Shown: positions 35,570-44,107, counted from the first letter of the stretch. The stretch is 64,000 nucleotides of DNA from Marixanthomonas sp963974425 (GCF_963974425.1 NZ_CAXBCK010000005.1:1-64000); one strand, 5' to 3'. Numbers and translations are program-made. Notes: generated by a model not told the origin, from the sequence alone.

Positions 35570-36884
35570 TTCTCACATCTATTTTAGAAATAAACTGCTT
35601 CAATTTTCCACGTTTGTTTCTATCTAGTACTCCTACCCGTTCATAATGTATATTGAGGTCGGCTCCAACGTATTTAGAAAGCGCTATTTCAATCTTTTTT
35701 AGGTCTTTTGTAGAAAGCGCTACTTCTGAAACATACACGATAGTGAACGTATCTAAAGCGGTCTGCTCTACAATAAACTCTTTTACGTTTCCGTCTTCTT
35801 CTACAATACTTTTTGTAACATAATAAAATGTATGACCGGGCACGGTTTTTCCTCCTTTTAAAACAGCAGTATCGTTAGACCGACCTATTAACTTTTTTAA
35901 AACAGGCTTTTTAAAAGTAGAATTTTCATCAAGAATTCCTAAATCCCCAACATCATATCGTATAAACGGATGGGTTCTATTGTATAACGAGGTAACAACA
36001 ATGCGACCGGGATTTCCATTCTCGACAGTTTGGTCGTTTTCATCTAAAATTTCAATAAAAAGTGTTTCATTGTTCACCTGAAATTCACCTTCAGCATTAG
36101 TAAAAGCCAATAAATCAAGCTCACTTGCGCCATATTCGTTTACAACAGGGACACCAAGTTGCTTTTCCAATAACTTTTTGTCGGTATCATAGAGCATTTC
36201 GCTGGTCACGATACAGGTTTTTAACGTGGGGCAAACAGATTTTAATATCAAGTTTTTTTTCTGAAGATATTTCGAAAACAAGACAATGGAGCTAGTATGC
36301 CCATTAATGTAATCAAACTTTTTTTTTCGGAAAACAGATAAAAATTCTTCTAGCTTTTCTTCAGAAAGATCAAAAATTGGGAACCGGTATCGATTGCTCA
36401 ACCTGTCTTTTAATCGTTCTTTTTGATAACCTTTAAAATCTAACGGAATACCATAAAAACGTGCTTGAAAAGAAGCGTCCAAATCAATTCCATGCCATCC
36501 AAAACGGTTGATAATTACCGCCCAAGTCATAGCGTGGCAAAATTTATCCTTTGCAAAAAATAATGGTGTTCCACTAGAACCAGACGTTTTACCTATATAA
36601 GTATTTTTTTTAGTAAAACCTGTCGAAAGTCTTTTCTCTATAGGAATTTGCACATCCCGTTTAGTCAAAATTGGAATATCTTCCCACTTTTTAATTGCTA
36701 TATCACCAATAAAGGATTGATAAAACAAATTTTCCCGCAGGTGATATTCAAACATCTTTTGCCGGGTATCTTGTACATAGATTTTATAATCGGTTTCTGA
36801 AATCCTCTGAATTTCCTGTAACCGCCTTTTTGCTTTCTGAATGGGAAAACCTTTTAACCGTAATGTAGTTTCAAATAAATTCAA
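35559..36884 (-). CDS. CapK-like adenylate-forming enzyme (phenylacetate-CoA ligase family)
   Basis: Member of the AMP-forming ligase superfamily found in polysaccharide loci, thought to activate an acid for glycan modification. The 441 residues include the ATP-binding loop TYIGKTSGSSGTPLFFAKD (about 95-113), VVNEYGASELDLLAF near 245, IRYDVGDLGIL near 312 and the hinge region LKKLIGRSNDTAVLKGGKTV near 330. The start is TTG at 36884; an in-frame stop lies four codons further upstream with no other start between. It is cotranscribed with the GT4 gene that overlaps its end by 11 bp. The substrate is unknown. Confidence 0.82.
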   Translation of the reverse strand: MNLFETTLRLKGFPIQKAKRRLQEIQRISETDYKIYVQDTRQKMFEYHLRENLFYQSFIGDIAIKKWEDIPILTKRDVQIPIEKRLSTGFTKKNTYIGKTSGSSGTPLFFAKDKFCHAMTWAVIINRFGWHGIDLDASFQARFYGIPLDFKGYQKERLKDRLSNRYRFPIFDLSEEKLEEFLSVFRKKKFDYINGHTSSIVLFSKYLQKKNLILKSVCPTLKTCIVTSEMLYDTDKKLLEKQLGVPVVNEYGASELDLLAFTNAEGEFQVNNETLFIEILDENDQTVENGNPGRIVVTSLYNRTHPFIRYDVGDLGILDENSTFKKPVLKKLIGRSNDTAVLKGGKTVPGHTFYYVTKSIVEEDGNVKEFIVEQTALDTFTIVYVSEVALSTKDLKKIEIALSKYVGADLNIHYERVGVLDRNKRGKLKQFISKIDVRNEP

Positions 36885-36917
36885 CCTAAAAAATTAGGGC
36901 TTCAAGTTACAAACAAT

Positions 36918-36925
36918 TATTTTTG
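36918..36925 (+). promoter_or_regulatory. -7 promoter element of purD
   Basis: TATTTTTG, an exact TAnnTTTG match, 21 bases before the ATG at 36947. It supports that ATG rather than an upstream TTG at 36923 that lies inside the element. Confidence 0.5.
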
Positions 36926-36946
36926 AAGTCGAAAAAAATCTTTCCT

Positions 36947-38218
36947 ATGAACATCTTAATATTAGGCTCTGGTGGCCGCGAACATACATTTGCGTATCAA
37001 CTTAAAAAAAGTGAATTGTGCGATGCATTGTTTGTAGCGCCCGGAAATGCCGGAACCGAAGCGATTGCTACCAATCTAAGTCTTAAGGTTACCGATTTTA
37101 AAGCGATTGAAAATGCGGTTGTAAACCATAATATTGAGATGGTTGTCGTGGGGCCAGAAGACCCGTTGGTACAAGGAATAGCAGATTATTTTTCTGCTTC
37201 TGAAACCTTAAAAGACGTAATGCTCATAGGTCCTTCAAAGCGAGGAGCCTTATTGGAAGGCAGTAAAGAACGTGCAAAAGAGTTTATGGCGATGCACAAC
37301 ATCCCGACCGCAGCGTATGAAAGCTTTACAAAAAAATCGTTACAAGCCGGAAAAGCGTTTTTGGATACGTTACAACCACCGTATGTGTTAAAAGCGGATG
37401 GACTTGCCGCTGGAAAAGGGGTTTTGATATTGGAAGATATTGAAGAAGCAAAAACCGAATTGGAAAATATGTTGAGCGGAAAATTTGGCTCTGCTAGTGA
37501 AACAGTCGTTATAGAAGAATTTCTAGATGGAATCGAGCTGAGCGTTTTTGTGTTAACCGATGGTAAAAACTATAAAGTACTGCCAACAGCTAAAGATTAT
37601 AAACGTATTGGCGAAGGCGACAAAGGTCTGAATACCGGTGGGATGGGTGCTATTTCGCCCGTTCCTTTTGTGGACGAAGTTTTAATGCAAAAAATTGAGG
37701 AGCGAATTGTAAAACCTACGGTTGAAGGACTTCAGAAAGAAGAGATTGATTATAAAGGATTTGTTTTTATTGGATTGATTAAGGTGAATGACGAACCGTA
37801 TGTTATAGAATACAATGTGCGTATGGGTGATCCCGAAACCGAAGTTGTGTTGCCAAGAATTAAAACAGATTTAGGGAAATTATTACAAGCAACTTTTCAG
37901 CAAAAATTAAATACGATAGACTTAGAAATAGACAATCGTGCCGCTACGACAGTTATGACGGTTTCTGGAGGGTATCCTGAAGCGTATGAAAAAGGAAAGG
38001 AAATAAAAGGAATTGATGCAGTACACGACGCTATAGTTTTTCACGCAGGAACGACAACAAAAGATGGAAAAACACTTACTAATGGCGGAAGAGTGTTAGC
38101 AGTTACTTCACTAGACGAAGATTACAAAAAGGCACTAAAAAAATCCTACCAAAACATAGAAAAACTATCTTTTGACAGGATGTACTTTCGAACCGATATT
38201 GGTTTCGATTTAAGCTAA
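36947..38218 (+). CDS. purD: phosphoribosylamine-glycine ligase
   Basis: Second step of purine synthesis, an ATP-grasp ligase joining glycine to phosphoribosylamine. The 423 residues begin MNILILGSGGREHTFAYQL, the conserved N-terminus. Also present are VVVGPEDPLVQGIADYF, PYVLKADGLAAGKGVLIL, VVIEEFLDGIELSVFVL, the DYKRIGEGDKGLNTGGMGA signature and VRMGDPETEVVLPRI. The ATG at 36947 was chosen because the family begins there and because the upstream TTG at 36923 lies within the -7 element. It ends 4 bp from the convergent DUF6341-like gene. Confidence 0.96.
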   Translation: MNILILGSGGREHTFAYQLKKSELCDALFVAPGNAGTEAIATNLSLKVTDFKAIENAVVNHNIEMVVVGPEDPLVQGIADYFSASETLKDVMLIGPSKRGALLEGSKERAKEFMAMHNIPTAAYESFTKKSLQAGKAFLDTLQPPYVLKADGLAAGKGVLILEDIEEAKTELENMLSGKFGSASETVVIEEFLDGIELSVFVLTDGKNYKVLPTAKDYKRIGEGDKGLNTGGMGAISPVPFVDEVLMQKIEERIVKPTVEGLQKEEIDYKGFVFIGLIKVNDEPYVIEYNVRMGDPETEVVLPRIKTDLGKLLQATFQQKLNTIDLEIDNRAATTVMTVSGGYPEAYEKGKEIKGIDAVHDAIVFHAGTTTKDGKTLTNGGRVLAVTSLDEDYKKALKKSYQNIEKLSFDRMYFRTDIGFDLS

Positions 38219-38222
38219 ACCT

Positions 38223-38459
38223 TTATCCTAAGTAAGAATGTGAAGTAGATGAACGATCTTCTTCGTCATTATTATTAAATATTTTAAGTTGCTTCATCCA
38301 ATAGAAAAAGGCAACAAAACCAATAATAATAAATATCCAGCTCATTGCATTAGCTAACCACCAGCTATCCAATTCTAAGCTGCGTAGTGCATCATATGGT
38401 ATAAAAAGTACATTTTCAAATAAATCTGCAATACCGTAAAACAAATCTTTCAATTCCAT
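38223..38459 (-). CDS. small membrane protein (DUF6341-like)
   Basis: Conserved small flavobacterial protein of 78 residues, function unknown. It starts MELKDLFYGIADLFENVLFIP, followed by the conserved YDALRSLELDSWWLANA segment, one membrane helix (WIFIIIGFVAFFYWM) and a polar tail ending SSTSHSYLG. The ATG at 38459 is preferred over 38480 because a -7 element (TATTTTTG, 38478-38485 on the minus strand) would start transcription after 38480. It lies between purD and a DUF6427-like gene, an order I recall from other Flavobacteriia. The DUF number is from recall. Confidence 0.7.
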   Translation of the reverse strand: MELKDLFYGIADLFENVLFIPYDALRSLELDSWWLANAMSWIFIIIGFVAFFYWMKQLKIFNNNDEEDRSSTSHSYLG

Positions 38460-38477
38460 ATCTGTATATTTATACCG

Positions 38478-38485
38478 CAAAAATA
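38478..38485 (-). promoter_or_regulatory. -7 promoter element of the DUF6341-like gene
   Basis: The reverse strand reads TATTTTTG. Transcription would begin at about 38472, which decides the ATG at 38459 as the start. Confidence 0.5.
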
Positions 38486-38498
38486 GATAATACCCGCT

Positions 38499-39422
38499 AT
38501 GCTTACAAGTTTTTTTGGAAAATCTAAGCCTATTAATTTCGTGATCTTCGGAATGGTCATTTTTTTGGGCTATGTTTTCGGGGCTTTGGTACAGGTTAAA
38601 AACCCACTAGATCTTTCACAACTGCTTATTAGTTTCTTTTTTATTGGCTGGGCTGTCTTTGCTATTTTCTTACTAGATTTTATTGTTCGAAAAAACGATC
38701 TTACCTATAAAAACACCTATACAGTACTACTGTTTACGTGTTTTTTGATAACGCTGCCCGTCATTTTTCTGGATCGAAACATACTCCTTGCTAACGTGTT
38801 TTTGTTAATGGCATTTAGGAGGTTAGCAAGCCTTTCTTCGGAAAAAAACACGGAACGGAAAATACTAGATGCCTCGCTTTGGATAACCGTTGCAGCCATG
38901 TTTTATTTTTGGAGTATTTTGTTTTTTGTACCATTGTTTTTTTCAATTCTACAAAAACCAGAAACCAATCATAGATTGTTCATTATCCCATTTATTGGTT
39001 TTATTGCTATATTTATATTGTCAACATCGTTTCATTTAATGGTTGACGATTCATTTTTATGGATAGTTGAATGGATTCCCGCTGTAAGTTTAGATTTTTC
39101 TGCTTACAACAACATTAAAATATTACTCCCTGCGGCTATTATGGCCACATTTTTAATCTGGGCGCTGCCTTTTAGGCTAATTAAAATCGCTTCCCTGTCA
39201 AAAAAAGAAAAACCGAATGCCGTATTGTTACTTTTAACATTGGTTGTTTGTATGGTGATAGCGCTGTTTAGTCCTCAAAAAACTGGGGCCGAATTGTTTT
39301 TCATCATCGCGCCGTTATCGGTTATTGTAACCAATTATATTGAAAACGTTCAGGAAGCTCGTTTTAAAGAAGGATTACTTTGGCTAGTCGTACTGGTACC
39401 GATTGTATTATTGTTTATATGA
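38499..39422 (+). CDS. polytopic membrane protein (DUF6427-like)
   Basis: Integral membrane protein of 307 residues with about 9-10 hydrophobic segments, function unknown. The N-terminus MLTSFFGKSKPINFVIFGMV and the central FLLMAFRRLASLSSEKNTE loop fit a conserved Flavobacteriia family I recall as DUF6427. ASLWITVAAMFYFWSILFFV, PFIGFIAIFIL and LFSPQKTGAELFFIIAPLSV mark later helices. It is divergent from the DUF6341-like gene. Its stop overlaps the ATG of the next gene by 4 bp (ATGA), which couples it to the restriction-modification pair. Confidence 0.72.
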   Translation: MLTSFFGKSKPINFVIFGMVIFLGYVFGALVQVKNPLDLSQLLISFFFIGWAVFAIFLLDFIVRKNDLTYKNTYTVLLFTCFLITLPVIFLDRNILLANVFLLMAFRRLASLSSEKNTERKILDASLWITVAAMFYFWSILFFVPLFFSILQKPETNHRLFIIPFIGFIAIFILSTSFHLMVDDSFLWIVEWIPAVSLDFSAYNNIKILLPAAIMATFLIWALPFRLIKIASLSKKEKPNAVLLLLTLVVCMVIALFSPQKTGAELFFIIAPLSVIVTNYIENVQEARFKEGLLWLVVLVPIVLLFI

Positions 39423-40063
39423 AATCGCTTCACCTAAAAATTTTGGAAACCGAATTGCAAAAACGCCTGCAATACCCGTATGTATGGGGTCGGAAACAAA
39501 ACAACCTTTGGGATAGTTACACAAACTTTATTTATACCTCGAAAACTTGGGAAGCATTGATGCCGCAAATGGCCAAAATAGTTGAAAAACACAAGTTGAA
39601 TAAACACGACCTTTTTAATTACACCATAAACCGTTGGTATAACTTTTGGAGCGCAATAGCAGTTGAACACATATTCACAAGCTTGCCCGGAGTAATCCCT
39701 TCAAAAAATTCAAAAAATCGTGTGGTCGACTTTACAATGCATAATATTCCATTTGATCATAAAACCACTGTTTTTCCCAAACAGTTTAAAAAGTCTTTAG
39801 CGTATGCGAAAAACCATGAAAAAGAACTAATTACCTGGTTGTACGATAATCAAAGTACCCAACAGCGACATCACTTAAAAAATAGACTTTTTATTGTAGT
39901 TTTTGATGAACATGGAGGACACTGGAAACTAAAAGCTAATCTTTTTCTGCTTAAAACTGAAATAGAAAAATATGTTTTAAATTTTAACCCTAACAAGCTG
40001 CATTCCCTTACTTTTGCAGACAATTCACAAGCGTTGAGCGCAATTATTTGGGTAACAAAATGA
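39419..40063 (+). CDS. putative type II restriction endonuclease (PD-(D/E)XK type)
   Basis: Soluble protein of 214 residues, not recognised as a known enzyme. Several features suggest a PD-(D/E)XK nuclease: an upstream glutamate E84 in AVEHIFTSLPG, D104 in RVVDFTMHNI, and D113-H114-K115 in PFDHKTTVFPK, matching the E-D-DxK arrangement of type II endonucleases. The LFIVVFDEHGGHWKLKANL stretch would be a later core strand. The ATG at 39419 is used because it overlaps the upstream stop as ATGA; the upstream TTG at 39380 lies inside the DUF6427-like gene. The adenine methyltransferase that follows overlaps by 4 bp. Nuclease activity is inferred, mainly from the partner. Confidence 0.68.
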   Translation: MKSLHLKILETELQKRLQYPYVWGRKQNNLWDSYTNFIYTSKTWEALMPQMAKIVEKHKLNKHDLFNYTINRWYNFWSAIAVEHIFTSLPGVIPSKNSKNRVVDFTMHNIPFDHKTTVFPKQFKKSLAYAKNHEKELITWLYDNQSTQQRHHLKNRLFIVVFDEHGGHWKLKANLFLLKTEIEKYVLNFNPNKLHSLTFADNSQALSAIIWVTK

Positions 40064-41070
40064 ACTACATAGGCTCCAAACACAAACTATCTTCCTTTAT
40101 TTTTGATACAGTTACCGCAGTCTGCGGAAACGATTTGTCGCAAAAAGTATTCTGCGATCTCTTCGCTGGTACCGGAATTGTAGGTAGAACTTTTAAAACC
40201 CACGTAAAACAAGTAATCGCCAACGATGTGGAGTTTTACAGTTATGTGTTGAATAGGAATTATATAGGAAACCATACTGAATTAAGCTCTGAAGCAGCAA
40301 TCGCGACTTTAAATAACCTAAAAGGGCAAAAAGGATTTATATTTCAGAATTATTCCGAAGGGGGAAAAGCCGGACGGCTGTATTTTACTTCAGAAAATGG
40401 ACAGAAAATAGACGCCGCTCGTCACCAAATTGAAACTTGGCGAGGAACTTCAGAAATAGATGATAACCAATATTATTTTTTATTGGCTTCATTATTGGAA
40501 AGTGCCGATAAAGTGGCTAATACGGCTTCAGTTTATGGTGCATTCTTAAAAAAAATAAAGACTTCCGCAGCAAAAATTATGGTAATTAAACCGGCAACGT
40601 TTCAGAAAACGGAAGGTCCACATCAAGTTTTTCAAAAAGACAGCAACAAATTGATTAAGGAAATTGAAGGTGATATTTTATATCTAGATCCGCCTTACAA
40701 TGCCCGACAATACGGTGCAAACTATCACCTACTCAATACTATTGCAAAATATGATACCTTTGTGCCTAAAGGAAAAACGGGGCTACGGGAGTATTACAAA
40801 AGTAATTATTGTAAAAAAGGAGAAGTGCTACAATCGTTTACCAATTTGATTGAAAATGCACAATTTAAATACATCTTTTTAAGTTACAATAACGAAGGAT
40901 TAATGAGCCGAGAAGATGTGGAAACAATTATGAAACGGTTCGGAAAATATAACTTAGAAACTAAAGCATATCAGCGCTTTAAAGCAGATAAAACCGAAAA
41001 TAGAAACCATAAAGCCAGTGCGACGGTTGAGTATTTGCATATTTTGGAAAAAAATAAAAATAGTGTCTGA
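40060..41070 (+). CDS. DNA adenine N6-methyltransferase, D12 class
   Basis: S-adenosylmethionine-dependent DNA methyltransferase of 336 residues. Motif X is NYIGSKHKL at 2-10, motif I is DLFAGTG at 33-39, and motif IV is DPPY at 210-213 (in LYLDPPYNARQYG), which gives the D12/alpha order and shows adenine specificity. YIFLSYNNEGLMS and the C-terminal TVEYLHIL follow. The ATG at 40060 overlaps the nuclease stop as ATGA. It most likely protects the host site against the nuclease gene upstream, together forming a type II restriction-modification system. The recognition sequence cannot be read off. Confidence 0.9.
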   Translation: MNYIGSKHKLSSFIFDTVTAVCGNDLSQKVFCDLFAGTGIVGRTFKTHVKQVIANDVEFYSYVLNRNYIGNHTELSSEAAIATLNNLKGQKGFIFQNYSEGGKAGRLYFTSENGQKIDAARHQIETWRGTSEIDDNQYYFLLASLLESADKVANTASVYGAFLKKIKTSAAKIMVIKPATFQKTEGPHQVFQKDSNKLIKEIEGDILYLDPPYNARQYGANYHLLNTIAKYDTFVPKGKTGLREYYKSNYCKKGEVLQSFTNLIENAQFKYIFLSYNNEGLMSREDVETIMKRFGKYNLETKAYQRFKADKTENRNHKASATVEYLHILEKNKNSV

Positions 41071-41171
41071 GCGGTGTTCACTAAGCATAGTCGGGGTGAG
41101 CCGATGACACAAAAATGAAATCGCCTGCAGTTATTAAAGTAGGTGAATGTACTAATTGCCTTAGCATTTTG

Positions 41172-41179
41172 TAAATTTG
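41172..41179 (+). promoter_or_regulatory. -7 promoter element of the DUF4254 gene
   Basis: TAAATTTG, an exact TAnnTTTG match, 33 bases before the ATG at 41213. It rules out the upstream TTG at 41177, which overlaps the element. Confidence 0.5.
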
Positions 41180-41212
41180 TACCAAAACCACCGATTTAAA
41201 AAATATAAACCT

Positions 41213-41821
41213 ATGTTCAGCGACAAAGCCAACAAAATATTTCAAGAAGTAATCAATAAATACCACGAAATAGATACGGTGGACCAACCGTTTACCAATC
41301 CCTATGATAAAGATTCGGATTTAATTGAACATTTATTATACAGAAAATGTTGGATTGATACAGTGCAGTGGCATTACGAAGATATTATTCGTGATCCTAA
41401 TATTGACCCTGCAGGAGCGCTATTATTAAAGCGTAAAATTGATGCTTCTAACCAAGATCGTACCGACACGGTAGAATATATTGATAGTTATTTTCTAGAA
41501 AAATTTAAAGATGTAACTGTAAAAGATAATGCGAACATCAACACCGAGAGTCCAGCTTGGGGTATTGACCGTTTATCCATATTAGCATTGAAAGTATACC
41601 ATATGAATGAAGAAGCCAATCGAGAAGACGCTTCTCAAAAGCATCAAATGGCTTGTAAAGCAAAGCTGAATGTACTATTAGAACAGCGAGTAGACTTAAG
41701 TACGGCCATCAATCAGTTATTAGACGATATTGCCAATGGCGATAAGTATATGAAAGTATATAAGCAAATGAAAATGTACAATGACGATGAGCTGAACCCA
41801 GTACTTCGAGGTGAAAAATAA
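41213..41821 (+). CDS. DUF4254 family protein
   Basis: Cytoplasmic protein of 202 residues, mostly helical. The ATG at 41213 gives MFSDKANKIFQEVINKYHEI, the family start, and follows a -7 element at 41172-41179. Conserved stretches are YDKDSDLIEHLLYRKCWIDT, VQWHYEDIIRDPNIDP, LKRKIDASNQDRTDTVEYID, ESPAWGIDRLSILALKVYHM and the basic YMKVYKQMKMYND tail. Family members are usually found next to a GT9 heptosyltransferase-like gene in Bacteroidota, as here. A role in LPS core synthesis is inferred from this neighbour only. Confidence 0.82.
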   Translation: MFSDKANKIFQEVINKYHEIDTVDQPFTNPYDKDSDLIEHLLYRKCWIDTVQWHYEDIIRDPNIDPAGALLLKRKIDASNQDRTDTVEYIDSYFLEKFKDVTVKDNANINTESPAWGIDRLSILALKVYHMNEEANREDASQKHQMACKAKLNVLLEQRVDLSTAINQLLDDIANGDKYMKVYKQMKMYNDDELNPVLRGEK

Positions 41822-41867
41822 TTTGAATTAAAAGGATTCAAAGTGCCAAACCTAAGGTGGCTGAGTG

Positions 41868-41904
41868 ATTTAATTCCTTGATTTGCAACATCAAGGAATT
41901 AAAT
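41868..41904. other. perfect 15-bp inverted repeat between DUF4254 and GT9 genes
   Basis: ATTTAATTCCTTGAT (41868-41882) and its exact complement (41890-41904) enclose a 7-base loop TTGCAAC. It lies 36 bp before the GT9 start. It has no T run on the plus strand, so it is not an ordinary terminator. It may be an mRNA hairpin controlling the second gene or a small repeat-element copy. Confidence 0.7.
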
Positions 41905-41939
41905 TATATCGAAGCCCCAGTGCCAAATTAAAAACCCAC

Positions 41940-42971
41940 ATGCCCAAACCCTCTCACATTCTCGTTATTCGCCTATCTGCAATGGGGGACGTGGCTATGA
42001 CTATTCCGGTGTTGCAGGTTTTTGCCAAAACATACCCAGAAGTAAAACTTACGGTTGTTTCAAAAAAGCATTTTAAGCCTTTTTTTAATAGCATGCCAAC
42101 TGTAGAATTTTTAGAAGCTGATGTTTATGGAAAGCACAAGGGCTTTGGGCTTTTGAAATTGGCTAATAAGGCAAAATCTCAAGGAATAGATGCGGTAGCC
42201 GATTTGCATAATGTAATCCGTTCAAAAATAATCTCTAATTATTTACGGATACAAGGAATAAAAGCAGCAACAATCGATAAGGGCAGAGAAGAAAAAAGGC
42301 GACTAACAGCTTCAGAAAACAAAGAGTTTTCTCAGTTAAAAACAACGCACCAACGCTATGCTGATGTTTTTGAAAAATTAGGTTTCCCGATAGACCTTTC
42401 CAAGCATACGTTTCCAGAAAGGCAACAGCTTAATAAGAGGTTGCATAATTTAATAGGGCAACACACCAAAAAAGCGATTGGGATTGCTCCTTTTGCGGCT
42501 CATGAAAGTAAAATGTACCCGATAGAATTAATGAAACAGGTGATTTCAGAATTGCATAAAACTGAAAAGTTTAAAATTTTCCTATTTGGTGGAGGTAAAA
42601 AAGAGGAGGAGCTTTTAAATGAGTTGGCTTCAGATTTTACACAAGTAACCAATGTCGCCGGACAATTGACTTTTGAAGAAGAACTAGCGTTAATTTCGAA
42701 CTTGGACGGTATGCTCTCCATGGACAGTGGAAACGGTCATTTAGCGGCGATGTATGGTATTCCGGTCATAACGCTTTGGGGTGTAACACATCCGTTTGCA
42801 GGTTTTGTGCCTTTTAATCAGCCCACTGTAAATCAGTTGACAGCAGACAGAGAGCAATTTCTATTAATTCCTACTTCAATCTATGGAAACAAATTTCCCG
42901 AAGGATATGAAAATGCAATAAAAACCATCTCACCAAAAACAGTTGTAGAAGCTATTTTTAAGCTTTTTTAA
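41940..42971 (+). CDS. glycosyltransferase family 9 (heptosyltransferase-like)
   Basis: GT-B enzyme likely acting in LPS core assembly. The 343 residues begin MPKPSHILVIRLSAMGDVAM, the GT9 N-terminus with the DVA loop. Conserved later motifs are DLHNVIRSKIISNYLRIQG, IGIAPFAAHESKMYP, FLFGGGKKEEELL, VAGQLTFEEELALIS, SMDSGNGHLAAMYGIPVITL and WGVTHPFAGFVPF; the serine-gly-his segment contacts the sugar-nucleotide donor. The ATG at 41940 is chosen since residues encoded from the longer start at 41883 belong to the inverted repeat and are not conserved. It pairs with the DUF4254 gene. Confidence 0.88.
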   Translation: MPKPSHILVIRLSAMGDVAMTIPVLQVFAKTYPEVKLTVVSKKHFKPFFNSMPTVEFLEADVYGKHKGFGLLKLANKAKSQGIDAVADLHNVIRSKIISNYLRIQGIKAATIDKGREEKRRLTASENKEFSQLKTTHQRYADVFEKLGFPIDLSKHTFPERQQLNKRLHNLIGQHTKKAIGIAPFAAHESKMYPIELMKQVISELHKTEKFKIFLFGGGKKEEELLNELASDFTQVTNVAGQLTFEEELALISNLDGMLSMDSGNGHLAAMYGIPVITLWGVTHPFAGFVPFNQPTVNQLTADREQFLLIPTSIYGNKFPEGYENAIKTISPKTVVEAIFKLF

Positions 42972-43000
42972 CTCCGTAGAATTAATATTAAAATTTTGCT

Positions 43001-43045
43001 AGAACTGAGTGGAGCCGAAGGTTCGGTAGCTGAGCGAAGCCGAAA
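43001..43045. repeat. short GC-rich REP-like sequence between convergent genes
   Basis: The stretch has repeated short forms of GAGCCGAA and GAGCGAAGCCGAA and a small palindrome CCGAAGGTTCGG. A related sequence (GGTGAGCCGATG) follows the methyltransferase at about 41093-41106. Similar elements are scattered in other flavobacterial genomes. It may end transcription of the convergent GT9 and reductase genes. Confidence 0.4.
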
Positions 43046-44107
43046 TTACACATCATCATAATCCACAGACAATGTTTCGGTGGTAGGATGCGCTTGACAC
43101 GTTAAAATCAATCCGTCGGCTATTTCATCATCCGTTAAAATTTGATTTTTGCGCATTTCAGCTTTTCCTTCTGTAATTCGAGCAATACAGGTGCTACAAA
43201 TTCCACCTTGGCAGGAATAAGGCGGATCTAAATCGTGATCCAATGCCGCTTCGAGAACTGATTTTTTCTGTGGCATAGAAAAGGTTTCCACCTCGTCATC
43301 AAGAGTAATAGTTACTTTGGTATCGCCATCGTGTTTTTTGGTCAGCAGTCCTTTTTCTGCTGTATTGAAAAGTTCAAAAAGTATTTGCTTTTCATTGATG
43401 CCGTTTTCTTTCAAAGTTGAAGAAACTTCATCAATCATTGGTTCGGGCCCGCACAGATAAAAAGAGTTGAAGGTTCGATCTTTAAATTTATTTTTAAGCA
43501 ATAAATTAATAGTTGAACGTTCTATACGACCAAATAGCGCGTCATTTTCCAGCTTGCGGCTATATATAAATTCAACAAATAAACGGTCTTTATATTTTTT
43601 TTGAAGTTCTAATATTTCAGAATGAAACATTGTTTCAGGAAGCGATTGATTTCCGTAGACCAATAAAAAGGTACTGTCTGGCACTTCATTTAAAACAGTT
43701 TTCACAATGGAAAGTACAGGGGTAATTCCACTTCCCGCTACAAAAGCAGCGTAATGATTTGAAATTTCACCAGTTTCTTCATCCTTGGGGTCAAAAACAA
43801 ACTTCCCTTCTGGTGGAAATACCTCCAGCGTATCGCCTACCTTTAATTTGGTATTGGCAAAAACGGAGAACAGCCCTTTCTCCACTTTTTTAACGCCCAC
43901 CTTCAGCTTACCGCTGTCTGGTGTACAACAAATGGAGTACGCTCGGCGCAACTCAGTTCCATCAATTGTATGTTTTATAGTTATATACTGCCCCGCTTTA
44001 AAAGAAAACGTCTCTTTTAAATCTTCGGGTATAGTAAAAGTAATCGATACAGCGTTAGGGGTTTCCTTGTTTACTTCGGAAACGGGTAGCGAATAGAAGC
44101 CACTCAT
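43046..44107 (-). CDS. PaaE-like 2Fe-2S flavodoxin/ferredoxin-NADP reductase
   Basis: Electron-transfer protein of about 353 residues, joining an FAD/NADPH-binding reductase to a plant-type ferredoxin domain. The FAD-binding RRAYSICCTPDSG motif lies near 60 and the NAD(P) part has AAFVAGSGITPVLSIV near 125 and YLCGPEPMIDEV near 225. The C-terminal domain has PYSCQGGICSTC plus LTCQAHP, giving the four cysteines of the 2Fe-2S centre with Cx4Cx2C spacing. No other paa gene is in the window, so its partner oxygenase is unknown. ATG at 44107 is preferred over TTG at 44116. Confidence 0.88.
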   Translation of the reverse strand: MSGFYSLPVSEVNKETPNAVSITFTIPEDLKETFSFKAGQYITIKHTIDGTELRRAYSICCTPDSGKLKVGVKKVEKGLFSVFANTKLKVGDTLEVFPPEGKFVFDPKDEETGEISNHYAAFVAGSGITPVLSIVKTVLNEVPDSTFLLVYGNQSLPETMFHSEILELQKKYKDRLFVEFIYSRKLENDALFGRIERSTINLLLKNKFKDRTFNSFYLCGPEPMIDEVSSTLKENGINEKQILFELFNTAEKGLLTKKHDGDTKVTITLDDEVETFSMPQKKSVLEAALDHDLDPPYSCQGGICSTCIARITEGKAEMRKNQILTDDEIADGLILTCQAHPTTETLSVDYDDV

